Positions 25,740 to 34,555 of a DNA stretch of 64,000 nt are shown here, in pieces. Location: the NCBI GenBank assembly GCA_963775185.1, contig CAVZIE010000015.1, forward strand, positions 62,001 to 126,000, in the 5' to 3' direction. Positions within the stretch are counted from its first letter, which is position 1. Each line of letters starts with the position of its first letter. The notes beneath the pieces were generated by a model. It worked only from the letters and a program-made list of their open reading frames with translations. It ran no database searches and was not told the origin of the DNA. Source of the stretch: JAPSGB01 sp963775185. GTDB lineage: Bacteria; Myxococcota_A; Polyangia; Polyangiales; Polyangiaceae. A program made the position numbers and the translations under genes.

Positions 25740-27044
25740 CTACTTCAGCTTCGTCGCGCAGCCGAACTGGACGCCGAGCGACACCGCGCCGCCGTCACTG
25801 GTCTGGACGGCCGCCTGGGCGGTGTCGCAGGACGCTGGGCAGAGGATCACCTTCGTGGGCGCCTTGTCGTCGTCGTAATACCAGCCGCCGCCCGGATCGC
25901 AGGCGCCGGCGCCCGCGACCTTGTACAGGAGCTGACTCTGCGCGCCGTCGTCGAGCAGCACGTTGATCTTCCCGGGATCGAGCAAGCCCGCTTCCGGCGT
26001 CGGGATGTCGACCTGGCAGCTGATCTTTGAAGCCTTCGACACGGCTTGCGCGACCGCATCGAAGAACGGAGCCCATGCGGATGCGCCGTCGCAGATCTTC
26101 GCGCGCACGCCGTTCGTCTTGGTCACCAGGTCCGTGTACGTCGCCCCCGACGATGGCGGCGACGAGCCGCCGGGATACATGCATTTCGCGCCCGGGTCCG
26201 TGTCCGAACCCCAGCCGTACAGCCCGTCGAAGACGTAGTCCTTGAACAGGTCGCTATAGCTCGCGTCCAGGATGCCGGGCCCAAGCGTGGTGGAGTTGAA
26301 CGGATCGGTCCCCCCCGGGAACGTCTCGAACTGCGTGGCGGACAGGCGCGAGTTGTCGTCGCTGACGACCACGATGGTCTTCGTCGCCTCGGGGCGCAGC
26401 CACTGTTTCCACGCCTCGCCGCCACGCGCGTCGCCTTGCTGGAAACCGGCCGTCTGCGCCAGCGTACCCAGGAACTGCTCCAGCGGCTGCGTGCTCTTCA
26501 CGTCGATGCTCGACTGGAAGAAACGCGTGCCGTCGCCGCAGTTGGCGTCACCGGCCAGCGGCTGGGGAATGCACACCGCGTAGCGCGCCGACCCGCCGAC
26601 GGTGATCGGGTTCGTCTTGCTGCGGAGCGACAGCATGATGACGCGGTAGTCCAGGCTCTTGCCGGCGATCAGCGCCGCGAAGTCGTTCAGGCCCTGCGTC
26701 ACCTGGTCGATGGCCGGCTGCATGCTGACGGAGTTGTCCACCATCCAGATGATGTCCACCGGCAGCTTCGCCACCTGCGCCACCTCGGTGGCCGTGGCGC
26801 ACGCCGCGTCGGGGTCGAAGCCGGAGTCCGTGGACACGTCGAAGCCGCTGTCGAAGCCGCCCCCGGATCCGGAGCTGCCGCTGCTGCCGCTGCTGCCGCC
26901 GCTGTCGCCGGCGTCCCCGGGCGAGGCGTCCGCGCCGGCGGCGCCGCCGCTGCCGCCGCTGCCGATGTGATCGGGCGGGTTGCTGGCGGCGCACGCACCG
27001 AGCGCGGCCGCTCCGGCGCACACCCACAGCAAGCGACGCAGCAT
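25740..27044 (-). CDS. von Willebrand factor A-domain lipoprotein
   Basis: A 434-residue protein. Leader LLWVCAGAAALGAC with lipobox, then a Gly/Ser/Asp-rich linker (GSSGSSGSSGSGGGFDSG). The vWA domain starts at VDIIWMVDNSVSMQPAI, whose DxSxS (DNSVS, near residue 101) is the first MIDAS loop; KTIVVVSDDNSRL holds a further Asp. Such surface vWA lipoproteins bind divalent metal and protein ligands; the ligand is unknown. The C-terminal third is Cys-rich (CQVD, CDPGGGWYYDDD, CPASCDT), typical of this myxobacterial group. Confidence 0.85.
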   Translation of the reverse strand: MLRRLLWVCAGAAALGACAASNPPDHIGSGGSGGAAGADASPGDAGDSGGSSGSSGSSGSGGGFDSGFDVSTDSGFDPDAACATATEVAQVAKLPVDIIWMVDNSVSMQPAIDQVTQGLNDFAALIAGKSLDYRVIMLSLRSKTNPITVGGSARYAVCIPQPLAGDANCGDGTRFFQSSIDVKSTQPLEQFLGTLAQTAGFQQGDARGGEAWKQWLRPEATKTIVVVSDDNSRLSATQFETFPGGTDPFNSTTLGPGILDASYSDLFKDYVFDGLYGWGSDTDPGAKCMYPGGSSPPSSGATYTDLVTKTNGVRAKICDGASAWAPFFDAVAQAVSKASKISCQVDIPTPEAGLLDPGKINVLLDDGAQSQLLYKVAGAGACDPGGGWYYDDDKAPTKVILCPASCDTAQAAVQTSDGGAVSLGVQFGCATKLK

Positions 27045-27155
27045 CCCCCAAGCGTAGACCAGGATGCGACCGCTGGGTACCCGCGGCCGCCGGGTTCACG
27101 CCAATGTCACGCTGCCCGCTCAGCGCGAGCATCAATCTTGGTCGCGTGATCGCTC

Positions 27156-29180
27156 TCAGTCCGATTTGCGGCCTGGGAGCCGCCCGAACGCGTGCATCGC
27201 CCGCGCGATCAGGTCGTTGCACACCGCCGTCGGCGGCTTGATCGGGTACTGCTCGAGCGGGTCGTTCTGGTCGTCGTAGCAGTGCCACTGGTTGTCCCAC
27301 GCGCGCGCCTCGACCTTGATCGGTCCCTTGACGTAGCCCCAGTTCTCGAACGCGCAGCTCCAGACGCCGCCGCAGTTCGTCAGCGCCAGCGGCTCGTCGG
27401 TGACGACCGGGCCGAGCAGGCTGTGACCGTGCATCAGCTCCTTGTAGCGGGCGATGGCCGGGTCGCGCCACACGCCCAACAGATCGAGAATCGTCGGAGC
27501 GATGTCCACGTGGAAGTTGAAGGTGTCTCGCTTCGCGCGGAGGTTCTTCTGTTCTTCGTCGCTGAGCGTGCCGGGAGGCGCGTAGATCCACGCGGGAACG
27601 TGGGTCTCCTCTTCCAGTACGCTGAAGGTGTGCCCCATCTGGCCGTGCTCGCGGAAGGCCTCGCCGTGATCGCTGGTGTAGACGATCACGGTGCGCTTGC
27701 CGGCGTCCGTCTCGAGCAAGTGCTTGACGATCCTGGCAACGTGCTGGTCCTGCTGCCAGACGGCGTTCTGGTAGTAGTTCTTGAACTCCGCGTTCTTCTC
27801 CGGCGCCTTGCTGGTCGTGTAGGGCGTGAACGGCTTGCCGTAGCGCTGTTGCACCAGGTACGGGTAGTGCACGTTCGAGAAGTGCACGACCGCGAGCCAC
27901 GGCTCCTTGAGCTCGTGGATGTGTTGGTCCACGTGGTACGCGAGCAACTGCTCGGGCGCGCCCATGTCCAGATCCGCGTACGGCCAGAGATCGGTGGCGC
28001 TCACGAAGTGGCTCACGCCGAGGTTCTTGACGAACAGCCGCGCGTTGCCGAAGAGCATGTTCTGGCTGGTCCAGTACGCCGTGTCGTAGCCGGCCGCGCG
28101 CGCGTAGTCGAAGAGCAGCGGCCACGTGTGCATGACCTTGCGCGACGCCTCCGGTCCGGTGCCGGACCAGAGCACGGACAGCGAGATCGCCGTCGTGGAG
28201 TCCATCGAGCGCATCTCGGTCAACGGGAAGCGATCGGGCAACAGCTTGTTCGTGGCCTCCGTACGCCTGCAGTCGGGGTCGTATTCGATGCAGGTGCTGT
28301 CGGCGCGCACGCTCTCCAGAAGCAGGAACAGCACGTTGCGCGGCTTCTCCGGCTTGGGCGCGAGCTTCGGTACCGGCAAGGAATGGCGGACCTTGGGGCG
28401 GAGCTGGTGCGACTGGTCCGTCCAGCCCATCTGCGTCGCGAGCAAGCCGCCGACCGCGTTCAGGTAGAGCACGTCGGGCGTGGACGCCTGCAGCTGCCGA
28501 TACTGGGTCGGGATCGCGAACGACGCCGCAGCGACCAGCGGCACGGCGAAGCCGGCGACGCGCGCCGGGCGACGGCGCGGGCGGATCACCAGGCGCGCCA
28601 CGATCAGCAGCGCCGCCGCGCCCAGGAACGGGAACAGGTTGGCGCGCAGATACGTGGTGATGTCCGCGAACAGCTGGTTTACCACGCTGTCCATCAGGTT
28701 CGACGCGAACCGTGACACGTCGATGTTCAGGTACGCGTTGTATTGCTCGAAGAAGTACTCCTGGCCGCCGAAGGTGAACGTCACGCCGACGACGAACAGC
28801 ACCGCGGCGAGCCAGCGCATGACGCCGCGACGCCGCGACGCCGCGTACAGCAGCACCGCCCACACCAGCAGGCTCTCGAGCACGGCCAGGGCGTAGTAGC
28901 CGCGATAGCGCCACGTCAGCTCCTCGATGCGCTGGCCGCGGCGCGCGAAATCGATGATCACCGACGCCAGCGTCGGCAGGCACAGGAGCACCCACACGCC
29001 GATGCGGCGCACGCGGATCGCCTGGCGCACACGCGCGATGCGTCGCGGATCCTCCGCGACGACCCGGGTCGGGGAGCCGGCGGGTCGGGCCGCCTCGTGG
29101 CGCTCCTCCAGGTTCTCGGTGTCGATGTTCTGCACGGACGCGGCGATGTTAGCTCGAATTTCGCGGTCCTCCAGCGACAC
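27156..29180 (-). CDS. Membrane-anchored sulfatase-family protein (alkaline phosphatase superfamily)
   Basis: A 674-residue protein. About four to five membrane helices in the first 230 residues (VWVLLCLPTLASVIIDFA; YYALAVLESLLVWAVLLYA; WLAAVLFVVGVTFTFGG; FPFLGAAALLIVARLVI), then a periplasmic sulfatase/phosphotransferase domain: NVLFLLLESVRADSTCIEYD near 285, DSTTAISLSVLWSG, and VIVYTSDHGEAFREHGQMGH near 500, with the metal-binding DHG and His. The arrangement is that of LtaS/EptA-like transferases or membrane sulfatases. Whether it moves a phospho-alcohol or removes sulfate is not decidable here. Start is GTG. Confidence 0.85.
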   Translation of the reverse strand: MSLEDREIRANIAASVQNIDTENLEERHEAARPAGSPTRVVAEDPRRIARVRQAIRVRRIGVWVLLCLPTLASVIIDFARRGQRIEELTWRYRGYYALAVLESLLVWAVLLYAASRRRGVMRWLAAVLFVVGVTFTFGGQEYFFEQYNAYLNIDVSRFASNLMDSVVNQLFADITTYLRANLFPFLGAAALLIVARLVIRPRRRPARVAGFAVPLVAAASFAIPTQYRQLQASTPDVLYLNAVGGLLATQMGWTDQSHQLRPKVRHSLPVPKLAPKPEKPRNVLFLLLESVRADSTCIEYDPDCRRTEATNKLLPDRFPLTEMRSMDSTTAISLSVLWSGTGPEASRKVMHTWPLLFDYARAAGYDTAYWTSQNMLFGNARLFVKNLGVSHFVSATDLWPYADLDMGAPEQLLAYHVDQHIHELKEPWLAVVHFSNVHYPYLVQQRYGKPFTPYTTSKAPEKNAEFKNYYQNAVWQQDQHVARIVKHLLETDAGKRTVIVYTSDHGEAFREHGQMGHTFSVLEEETHVPAWIYAPPGTLSDEEQKNLRAKRDTFNFHVDIAPTILDLLGVWRDPAIARYKELMHGHSLLGPVVTDEPLALTNCGGVWSCAFENWGYVKGPIKVEARAWDNQWHCYDDQNDPLEQYPIKPPTAVCNDLIARAMHAFGRLPGRKSD

Positions 29181-29286
29181 GCCGCGGATTGTGGGCTCGC
29201 TGGTGCGGCTTTCCGCCGCGGTTCCGCATTCCGCAGGACGGGGATTCGCCGCAAGGCGGCCGCTGATCTAGAACGGACGCCCCCGG
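29181..29286. promoter_or_regulatory. Divergent promoter region
   Basis: A 106-base gap between the divergent sulfatase and TonB/AgmX-like genes that must contain both promoters. It contains TTGTGGGCTC and a GC-rich imperfect inverted repeat (TTCCGCCGCGGTTCCGC), but no confident promoter boxes. Confidence 0.3.
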
Positions 29287-30156
29287 ATGGCGCGGCCCCT
29301 CGAGTACAAGCCCCGCGTGCGGCTCCCGGCGGAGCTGCCGCTGCATGAGCCCAGGCCGGAGCGACACCTCGACGTGCGCTTCTGGGGCGTGCTCGTGTGG
29401 CTCGGCAGCGCGGCCGTCGCGTACTCGATCTCCGCCCGCGCCGTGCCGCTGTCGGGTTGGCTGCACGGCGCGGCCGGCGTCGCGGACGAGGTGACGGCAC
29501 CGCGCGATGATTCCGCGCCGCTCCAGACAACCCCTCCGGCAGCGGCCGTCCCGACGCCGACAGCGACGCCCGCGATGGCGACGGCGACGGCGCGAGCGAT
29601 CACTGCGGCGGACACGACACCGACCGGGGTCCAGGCAGCCGCCGCGCTGGCGCCGTCGGTCGCGACGCGCGACCCCGCGGAAGCGACACCGCGCGCGCGA
29701 GAGACGACAGACGACGCACCGTCGAACGCTTCCGACGACCTCGCCGTCGCGCCGCTGGACCCGGGACTGACGGCGAAGGCGGAGCCGGCATTCCACCCGC
29801 CGCCGCCGCCCGAGCACGCGCGCACGTTCAAGGCGGGCATGAGCTGCGAGTCCGCGAGTGCCGCGTACAGCGATCAGGTTTCCATCGGCGGCCCGCAGGG
29901 CCCGGCGGATCTCACGCGCGGCCAGTTCGCCAGCGTGCTCGAGAACGGCTCGTGGTTTTCGTGGTGCCACGTGCCGGCGAGCTTCAGCGTGAACGTGTGC
30001 GTCGCGGTCAAGGACGGAAAAACCGTCGGCGCCACGGTGCGGACCGGACCGCGCAGCTACAAGACGGAAGCGTGCATCGAGCACGCCGCGTGGCGCTTGC
30101 GCTTCCCGTCGAATCCGCGGCTGGACGTGACGCGCACCGTGTTCGAAGCGGACTGA
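29287..30156 (+). CDS. Membrane-anchored protein with TonB/AgmX-like C-terminal domain
   Basis: A 289-residue protein. One N-terminal membrane helix (VRFWGVLVWLGSAAVAYSISA), a long Ala/Thr/Pro linker (about 60-170) likely spanning the periplasm, and a C-terminal globular domain starting AGMSCESASAAYSDQV. The end, FSVNVCVAVKDGKTVGATV then CIEHAAWRLRFP, has the spacing of the AgmX/TonB-type beta-alpha-beta domain with two Cys. The helix-linker-domain plan is TonB-like, but no Pro-Lys repeats and no ExbB/ExbD are near. Function inferred only from shape. Confidence 0.6.
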   Translation: MARPLEYKPRVRLPAELPLHEPRPERHLDVRFWGVLVWLGSAAVAYSISARAVPLSGWLHGAAGVADEVTAPRDDSAPLQTTPPAAAVPTPTATPAMATATARAITAADTTPTGVQAAAALAPSVATRDPAEATPRARETTDDAPSNASDDLAVAPLDPGLTAKAEPAFHPPPPPEHARTFKAGMSCESASAAYSDQVSIGGPQGPADLTRGQFASVLENGSWFSWCHVPASFSVNVCVAVKDGKTVGATVRTGPRSYKTEACIEHAAWRLRFPSNPRLDVTRTVFEAD

Positions 30157-30166
30157 CAAACGACGA

Positions 30167-30193
30167 ACGCCGTCCCGACCAGCGGGACGGCGT
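30167..30193. terminator. Perfect 11-bp stem-loop between convergent genes
   Basis: ACGCCGTCCCG (30167-30177) and CGGGACGGCGT (30183-30193) form a perfect 11-bp stem with a five-base loop. It lies 11 bases after the plus-strand stop and 30 bases after the minus-strand stop, so it probably terminates both transcripts. Neither side has a strong T-run. Confidence 0.75.
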
Positions 30194-30222
30194 CTGCCGA
30201 TGTGCTCCAGGCTACGCCGGGA

Positions 30223-31024
30223 TCAGAGCCCGAACGTGCCCTTCACGCCGATGACGAGCCACTCGTGCATTCCCTTGTCGGTGATGCTCCCGCTGTCGTC
30301 GCTACCGGTCGCGGGGTTCGTCACCGTGTAGCTCGAGTACTGGCCGAGCGAGAAGCTCAGGAACGGACCGATGGTGAGCTTGTCGCCCACCTTGAAGTCC
30401 GCGCCGCCCTGGATGTTCGCGAACTCGAGGCCCGAGTAGTTGCCCTTGAAGTCCTTGCCGCCGGCCGAGGCCTTGCTGCTCAGCATCTCGTAGCCGATGC
30501 CGAGGCCGACCCAGGGGTCCAGCGATTCCGCAGGCGAGATGTGATACTGCGCCTGGAGGCCGAAGCGCATGTCGCTGGCGGAGCACGAGGCGCCGCTCGG
30601 GCAGTCCTTGTACATGGCCAGAGCGTACTGGCCGTACAGACCGACCAGGAGGTTCGGCGTCACCATGTAGCCGAGATCGAGCCGGATCGGGATCTCGCCG
30701 CTGATGCCGTCGCTCAGCTTGCCGTTCTTCACGGCGTCGCCCATCGGCAGGCCGTAGCCCAGGCGAAGACCGATCTTGATCTTGCCGCCCGCGTCCGCAC
30801 CCTCGGTGCTCATCGGACGCGCCGGCCGCGGCGTCACCGCCCGCCGGAGCGGCGTCACCCGCCGGAGCGGCATCACCCGCCGGAGCGGCATCACCCGCCG
30901 GAGCGTCAGCCGCCGGAGCATCGCCGGCAGGCGCGTCACCACCCGAGTCGTCCTGCGCGAACGCGCCCGTCGCCATCAGCGATACTGCAATGCCCAACGC
31001 AATCGACGTAAAACTACGGATCAT
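30223..31024 (-). CDS. Outer-membrane beta-barrel protein (single +1 frameshift)
   Basis: The signal peptide MIRSFTSIALGIAVSLMATGAFAQ and an Asp/Ala/Pro/Gly repeat linker (GDAAPA units) are in one frame from 31024. The barrel, from EGADAGGKIKIGLRLGYGL to the terminal VIGVKGTFGL, is in the +1 frame and stops at 30223. The barrel has alternating strands, a central LGYMVTPNLLVGLYGQYAL segment and a C-terminal aromatic-hydrophobic end, typical of OmpW/OmpA-like porins. The two frames meet near 30811-30816 (GAGCACCGAGGG on the minus strand); one extra base explains it, giving 266 residues. A strong ribosome binding site, GAGGAGGAAT, precedes the signal peptide start, so that start is real. Confidence 0.78.
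30840..30910 (-). repeat. 18-bp tandem repeat coding for GDAAPA
   Basis: The unit CCGCCGGAGCGGCATCAC (plus strand) occurs about three to four times with small changes, within the signal-peptide-proximal linker of the outer-membrane protein gene. The unit length keeps frame, so repeat slippage alone does not explain the frame change downstream. Confidence 0.75.
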
Positions 31025-31341
31025 CAGATTCCTCCTCGTGAGAACGCCCCAGCAGCAAAGTGGGATCAGGTATCGGTTTCCGCTTCTTGGTAAACAACCG
31101 CCCTGGGGCCAATGCGGATCATCGCAGCGTCGGACGGTGACGGACTAGTTTCAAGCCAAGGCCAGACGATTGATATTCCGTGGTGCAGATACGCCGGGGC
31201 GAAGCAGGATCTCCCCAACACGCTCACAACATCGCGTATCTACACGCATATTCGAGAATGCCCCAAAGACGGCGCGGGGCTGATCATTGTCATGTGTAAC
31301 GAACGCGCCATCGCATGTTCATGCGAGGCGCGTTACGCACT
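31025..31341. other. Intergenic region upstream of the outer-membrane protein gene
   Basis: These 317 bases contain the promoter side of the minus-strand outer-membrane gene and the 3' side of the phosphoketolase gene. The DNA is noticeably lower in GC than its surroundings. A 100-codon plus-strand frame (31112-31414) overlaps the phosphoketolase 3' end and looks non-coding. Apart from the stem-loop at 31303-31333 I see no further defined element. Confidence 0.5.
31303..31333 (-). terminator. Long stem-loop directly after the phosphoketolase gene
   Basis: ACGCGCC (31303-31309) pairs with GGCGCGT (31327-31333), and inside it TCGCATG pairs with CATGCGA around a two-base loop, giving a 14-bp stem with one bulged base. 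It begins nine bases past the phosphoketolase stop. There is no T-run, so it may act as a factor-assisted terminator or an mRNA 3' end protector. Confidence 0.7.
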
Positions 31342-33738
31342 TCACGCGTCGGGCCACGTCCAGTTGCGGATCTCCGGCGCGTCGATGCCGTGCTCGTCGG
31401 CATGTCGCACGTGATCGAAGATGCGATCGCGGAGCCACTCCTTGACGTGCGCCGCGCGCGCTTGGAGCCCGGGCACGCGATCGATGACGTCGATCGCGAG
31501 ATTGAAGCGATCGGTCTGGTTCGCGATCGCGAGCTGCAAGGGCGTGTTGATGTTGCCCCGCTCCTTGTAGCCGCGCACGTGCAGGTTGTCGTGGTTCGTG
31601 CGCCGGTAGGCGAGCTTGTGGATCAGCCACGGGTAGCCGTGGAAGTTGAAGATCACGGGCTTGGTCGTGGTGAAGAGACCGTCGAAGTCCCGATCGGACA
31701 GCCCGTGGGGGTGCTCGGACTCCGGCTGCAGCTTGAACAAGTCGACCACATTCACGAAGCGGATCTTCAGGTCCGGCAGCTTGTCCCGCAGGATCGCCAC
31801 GGCGGCCAAGGCCTCGATCGTCGGCACGTCACCAGCGCTCGCCATCACCACGTCCGGCTCGCCGCCGTCGTCGTTCGACGCGAAGTCCCACATGCCGATG
31901 CCCTTGGCGCAGTGCCGCGCCGCCGCGTCCATGTCCAGATATTGCGGGTGCGGCTGCTTGTCGGCGACGATCACGTTCACGTAGTCCACGCTGCGCAGGC
32001 AGTGATCGACGGTGCTGAGCAGGCAGTTCGCGTCCGGCGGCAGGTAGATACGCGTGACGACCGCGCGCTTGTTCGTGATGACGTCGATGAAACCGGGGTC
32101 CTGGTGCGTGAAGCCGTTGTGGTCCTGTCGCCACACGGTCGAGCTGATGAGAATGTTCAGCGACGAGACACTGGCGCGCCAGTCGATCTCTATCTTGGCC
32201 TTCTCCAGCCACTTCGCGTGCTGGTTGACCATCGAGTCGATGATGTGCGCGAAGGCCTCGTAGGTCGAGAGCAGGGCGTGCCGACCGGTGAGCAGATAGC
32301 CCTCCATCCAGCCCTCGATCGTGTGCTCGCTCAGCATCTCCATCACGCGACCGTCGGGCGAGAGCTCGCCGCCGTCCGCGTCCTCGGGACGCGTCTCGGC
32401 GAGCCACGTCTTCTTGGTCGCGCCGTAGATCGCCTGGAGCCGGTTGGACGCGGTCTCGTCCGGGCCGAACACGCGGAACGTCTGCATGTTGCGCTTCATG
32501 ACGTCGCGCAGGAACTCGCCGAGCACGAACGTGTTCTCGAGGTAGGTGCTGCCCGGACGCTCGAACTTCACGGCGTGGTCGCGGTAGGCCGGCATGTCGA
32601 GCGGCTCACGCAGCTGTCCGCCGTTGGCGTGCGGGTTGGCGCTCATGCGCCGCTCGCCCTTCGGCGCCAGCTCCTTGAGCTCGGGCACGAGCCCGCCGTT
32701 GTCGTCGAACAGCTCTTCCGGCCGGTAGCTCCGCATCCACTTCTCGAGCACGGCCAGGTGCGCCGCGTTCTCGCGAACCTTCGTGACCGGAACCTGGTGC
32801 GCGCGCCAGGAGCCCTCCAACTTGTGCCCGTCGATCTCCGCCGGCGCCGTCCAGCCCTTGGGACTCCTGAGCACAATCATTGGCCAGTGTGGACGCAGCG
32901 CGACGCGCGTGCGCCGCGCCTCGTGCTGGATCGTCCGGATGTCGTCGATGCAGCGATCGACCGTCGCGGCCATGCGCTGGTGCATCTGCCGCGGGTCGTC
33001 GCCTTCGACGAAGTACGGCGTGTAGCCGTAGCCGACGAACAAGCTCTCGAGCTCGCGGTGCGGGATACGCGCGAGCAGCGTGGGGTTCGCGATCTTGTAG
33101 CCGTTCAAGTGGAGGATCGGCAGCACCGCGCCGTCGCGGATCGGGTTCAGGAACTTGTTCGAGTGCCAGGATGTCGCGAGCGGTCCCGTCTCCGCCTCCC
33201 CGTCACCGATCACCGGCACGACGATCAGGTCGGGGTTGTCGAACGCCGCCCCGAACGCGTGGCTCAAGCTGTAGCCGAGCTCCCCACCCTCGTGGATCGA
33301 GCCGGGTGTCTCGGGTGTGCAGTGACTGCCGATGCCGCCGGGGAACGAGAAGCGCTTGAACAAGCGCTGCAGGCCGCGAGCGTCCGGGCCGCAGTCCGGA
33401 TACACCTCGGAATACGTTCCTTCGAGCCATGCGTTGGACAGCACCGCCGGCGCGCCGTGTCCGGGCCCGGAGATGTAGAGCATGTCCAGGTCCTTCTGCT
33501 TGATCGCGCGGTTCAAGTGCACCCAGATGAACGACTGTCCCGGGTCGGATCCGAAGTGACCGAGCAAGCGCTTCTTGATGTGCTCGACCCGCAGCGGCTC
33601 CCGCAGCAAGGGATTTTCCTGCAAATACAGCATGCCAACGCACAGATAGTTGCAGGCCCGCCAGTACGCATCGATGCGCTCGAGCTCCTGGTCGGCGAGC
33701 GGCGCCGCCTCTCCGATGTTCGTCCCCGTCAGCGACAT
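31342..33738 (-). CDS. xfp: Phosphoketolase (xylulose-5-phosphate/fructose-6-phosphate)
   Basis: A 798-residue thiamine-diphosphate enzyme splitting xylulose-5-P or fructose-6-P with phosphate into acetyl-phosphate and a shorter sugar phosphate. Landmarks: YISGPGHGAPAVLSNAWLEG, GGIGSHCTPETPGSIHEGGE, the ThDP motif VIGDGEAETGPLATSWHSNKF, and HQDPGFIDVITNKRA, QPHPQYLDMD and RGYKERGNINTPLQLAI at the C-terminus. Length is normal. The ATG at 33738 has a GGAGGA ribosome binding site. No ackA or pta is next to it; acetyl-phosphate would feed the general acetate pool. Single-gene transcript ending at the stem-loop just downstream. Confidence 0.96.
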   Translation of the reverse strand: MSLTGTNIGEAAPLADQELERIDAYWRACNYLCVGMLYLQENPLLREPLRVEHIKKRLLGHFGSDPGQSFIWVHLNRAIKQKDLDMLYISGPGHGAPAVLSNAWLEGTYSEVYPDCGPDARGLQRLFKRFSFPGGIGSHCTPETPGSIHEGGELGYSLSHAFGAAFDNPDLIVVPVIGDGEAETGPLATSWHSNKFLNPIRDGAVLPILHLNGYKIANPTLLARIPHRELESLFVGYGYTPYFVEGDDPRQMHQRMAATVDRCIDDIRTIQHEARRTRVALRPHWPMIVLRSPKGWTAPAEIDGHKLEGSWRAHQVPVTKVRENAAHLAVLEKWMRSYRPEELFDDNGGLVPELKELAPKGERRMSANPHANGGQLREPLDMPAYRDHAVKFERPGSTYLENTFVLGEFLRDVMKRNMQTFRVFGPDETASNRLQAIYGATKKTWLAETRPEDADGGELSPDGRVMEMLSEHTIEGWMEGYLLTGRHALLSTYEAFAHIIDSMVNQHAKWLEKAKIEIDWRASVSSLNILISSTVWRQDHNGFTHQDPGFIDVITNKRAVVTRIYLPPDANCLLSTVDHCLRSVDYVNVIVADKQPHPQYLDMDAAARHCAKGIGMWDFASNDDGGEPDVVMASAGDVPTIEALAAVAILRDKLPDLKIRFVNVVDLFKLQPESEHPHGLSDRDFDGLFTTTKPVIFNFHGYPWLIHKLAYRRTNHDNLHVRGYKERGNINTPLQLAIANQTDRFNLAIDVIDRVPGLQARAAHVKEWLRDRIFDHVRHADEHGIDAPEIRNWTWPDA

Positions 33739-33975
33739 CCTGTCCTCCGATCGCGCCGGGTCTGCCAGCGCCGGCACCCAGCGATAACCATTGCGCTCGC
33801 CGAGGCAAACGCCCGCGTGCAAGCGACGCGCCCGGCCTGCGCGTGGAATCGCCGCGACGCGCAACCAGTGCGTTTCGACATGACGCCGCTCACCCCGTCG
33901 TCACTGGATCGGCACCTGGAATAGCTTGGCACGATGACTGCATCGTGTTGGCCCATACCCGAACGGGGAAGAGCG

Positions 33976-34470
33976 ATGCGCCGACAGAACCGATCCCAGT
34001 CCGCGACCGAGCCGGTGGTCCTGATCGCGATGGAGCGCGGCAGCCGCTGGCCCTCCTGGGCGCGCGAAGCCGCGCCGGATGCCATCGTGCTGGCGCAACA
34101 GCCGGGCGAGACCCCTCTGGCGTTCGCCGAGCGGGGCGCGCGCCGACTCGCACGGATCGGGCCGGCTCAACACCTCGTGAAGGTCGTGCTCGCGGTAGCC
34201 GACGACACCACGCGCGAGGCGCTGATCGCGCGCTGCCTTCTGACGCAGGCGTCGCTGCAGTGCATGGCGCCGTCGGTACCGGACATCGTGCTCGTCGCGG
34301 ACAAGAGCTCGGGAAGCGAGCTGCGCGGCGGGCTGTTCGGACTCGCCGGCGCGTTGCGCGATCATCTCGGAAGCGCGCGCGGCGTGAGCGTGCACTTCGG
34401 ACAGAACCCGCCTGCGCGACAGCCGAAGGCCTTCTTCGACACCACCGCCCAGGTGCTGTCCTCGTACTGA
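33976..34470 (+). CDS. Conserved-looking protein of unknown function
   Basis: A 164-residue soluble protein without signal peptide. It alternates strands and helices: PVVLIAMERGSRWPSWAREA, then HLVKVVLAVADDTTREALIA and DIVLVADKSSGSELRGGLFG, ending GVSVHFGQNP. The pattern suggests an alpha/beta sandwich with a nucleotide- or acid-binding fold, but no motif is recognised. Start ATG 33976 follows GGGGAAGAG. It is divergent from phosphoketolase (about 240 bases) and convergent with mlaE. Confidence 0.65.
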   Translation: MRRQNRSQSATEPVVLIAMERGSRWPSWAREAAPDAIVLAQQPGETPLAFAERGARRLARIGPAQHLVKVVLAVADDTTREALIARCLLTQASLQCMAPSVPDIVLVADKSSGSELRGGLFGLAGALRDHLGSARGVSVHFGQNPPARQPKAFFDTTAQVLSSY

Positions 34471-34481
34471 TCGCGGGAGAT

Positions 34482-34539
34482 TGCCGGTCCGGCGCGGTAT
34501 CCCGCGGCCCGCCCCACGTGCTTCCGCGCCGGACCGGCA
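34482..34539. repeat. REP-like element, inverted pair with 16-bp arms
   Basis: TGCCGGTCCGGCGCGG (34482-34497) and CCGCGCCGGACCGGCA (34524-34539) are perfect inverted arms separated by 26 bases. The pair sits between convergent genes ending at 34470 and 34556 and can form a strong hairpin in either transcript. Confidence 0.92.
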
Positions 34540-34555
34540 TCCTCCCGGCGAGACG

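Noticed and set aside
31112..31414. 100-codon plus-strand frame between the outer-membrane protein and phosphoketolase genes
   Set aside because: It overlaps the phosphoketolase 3' end and its stem-loop, has no ribosome binding site and no recognisable sequence.
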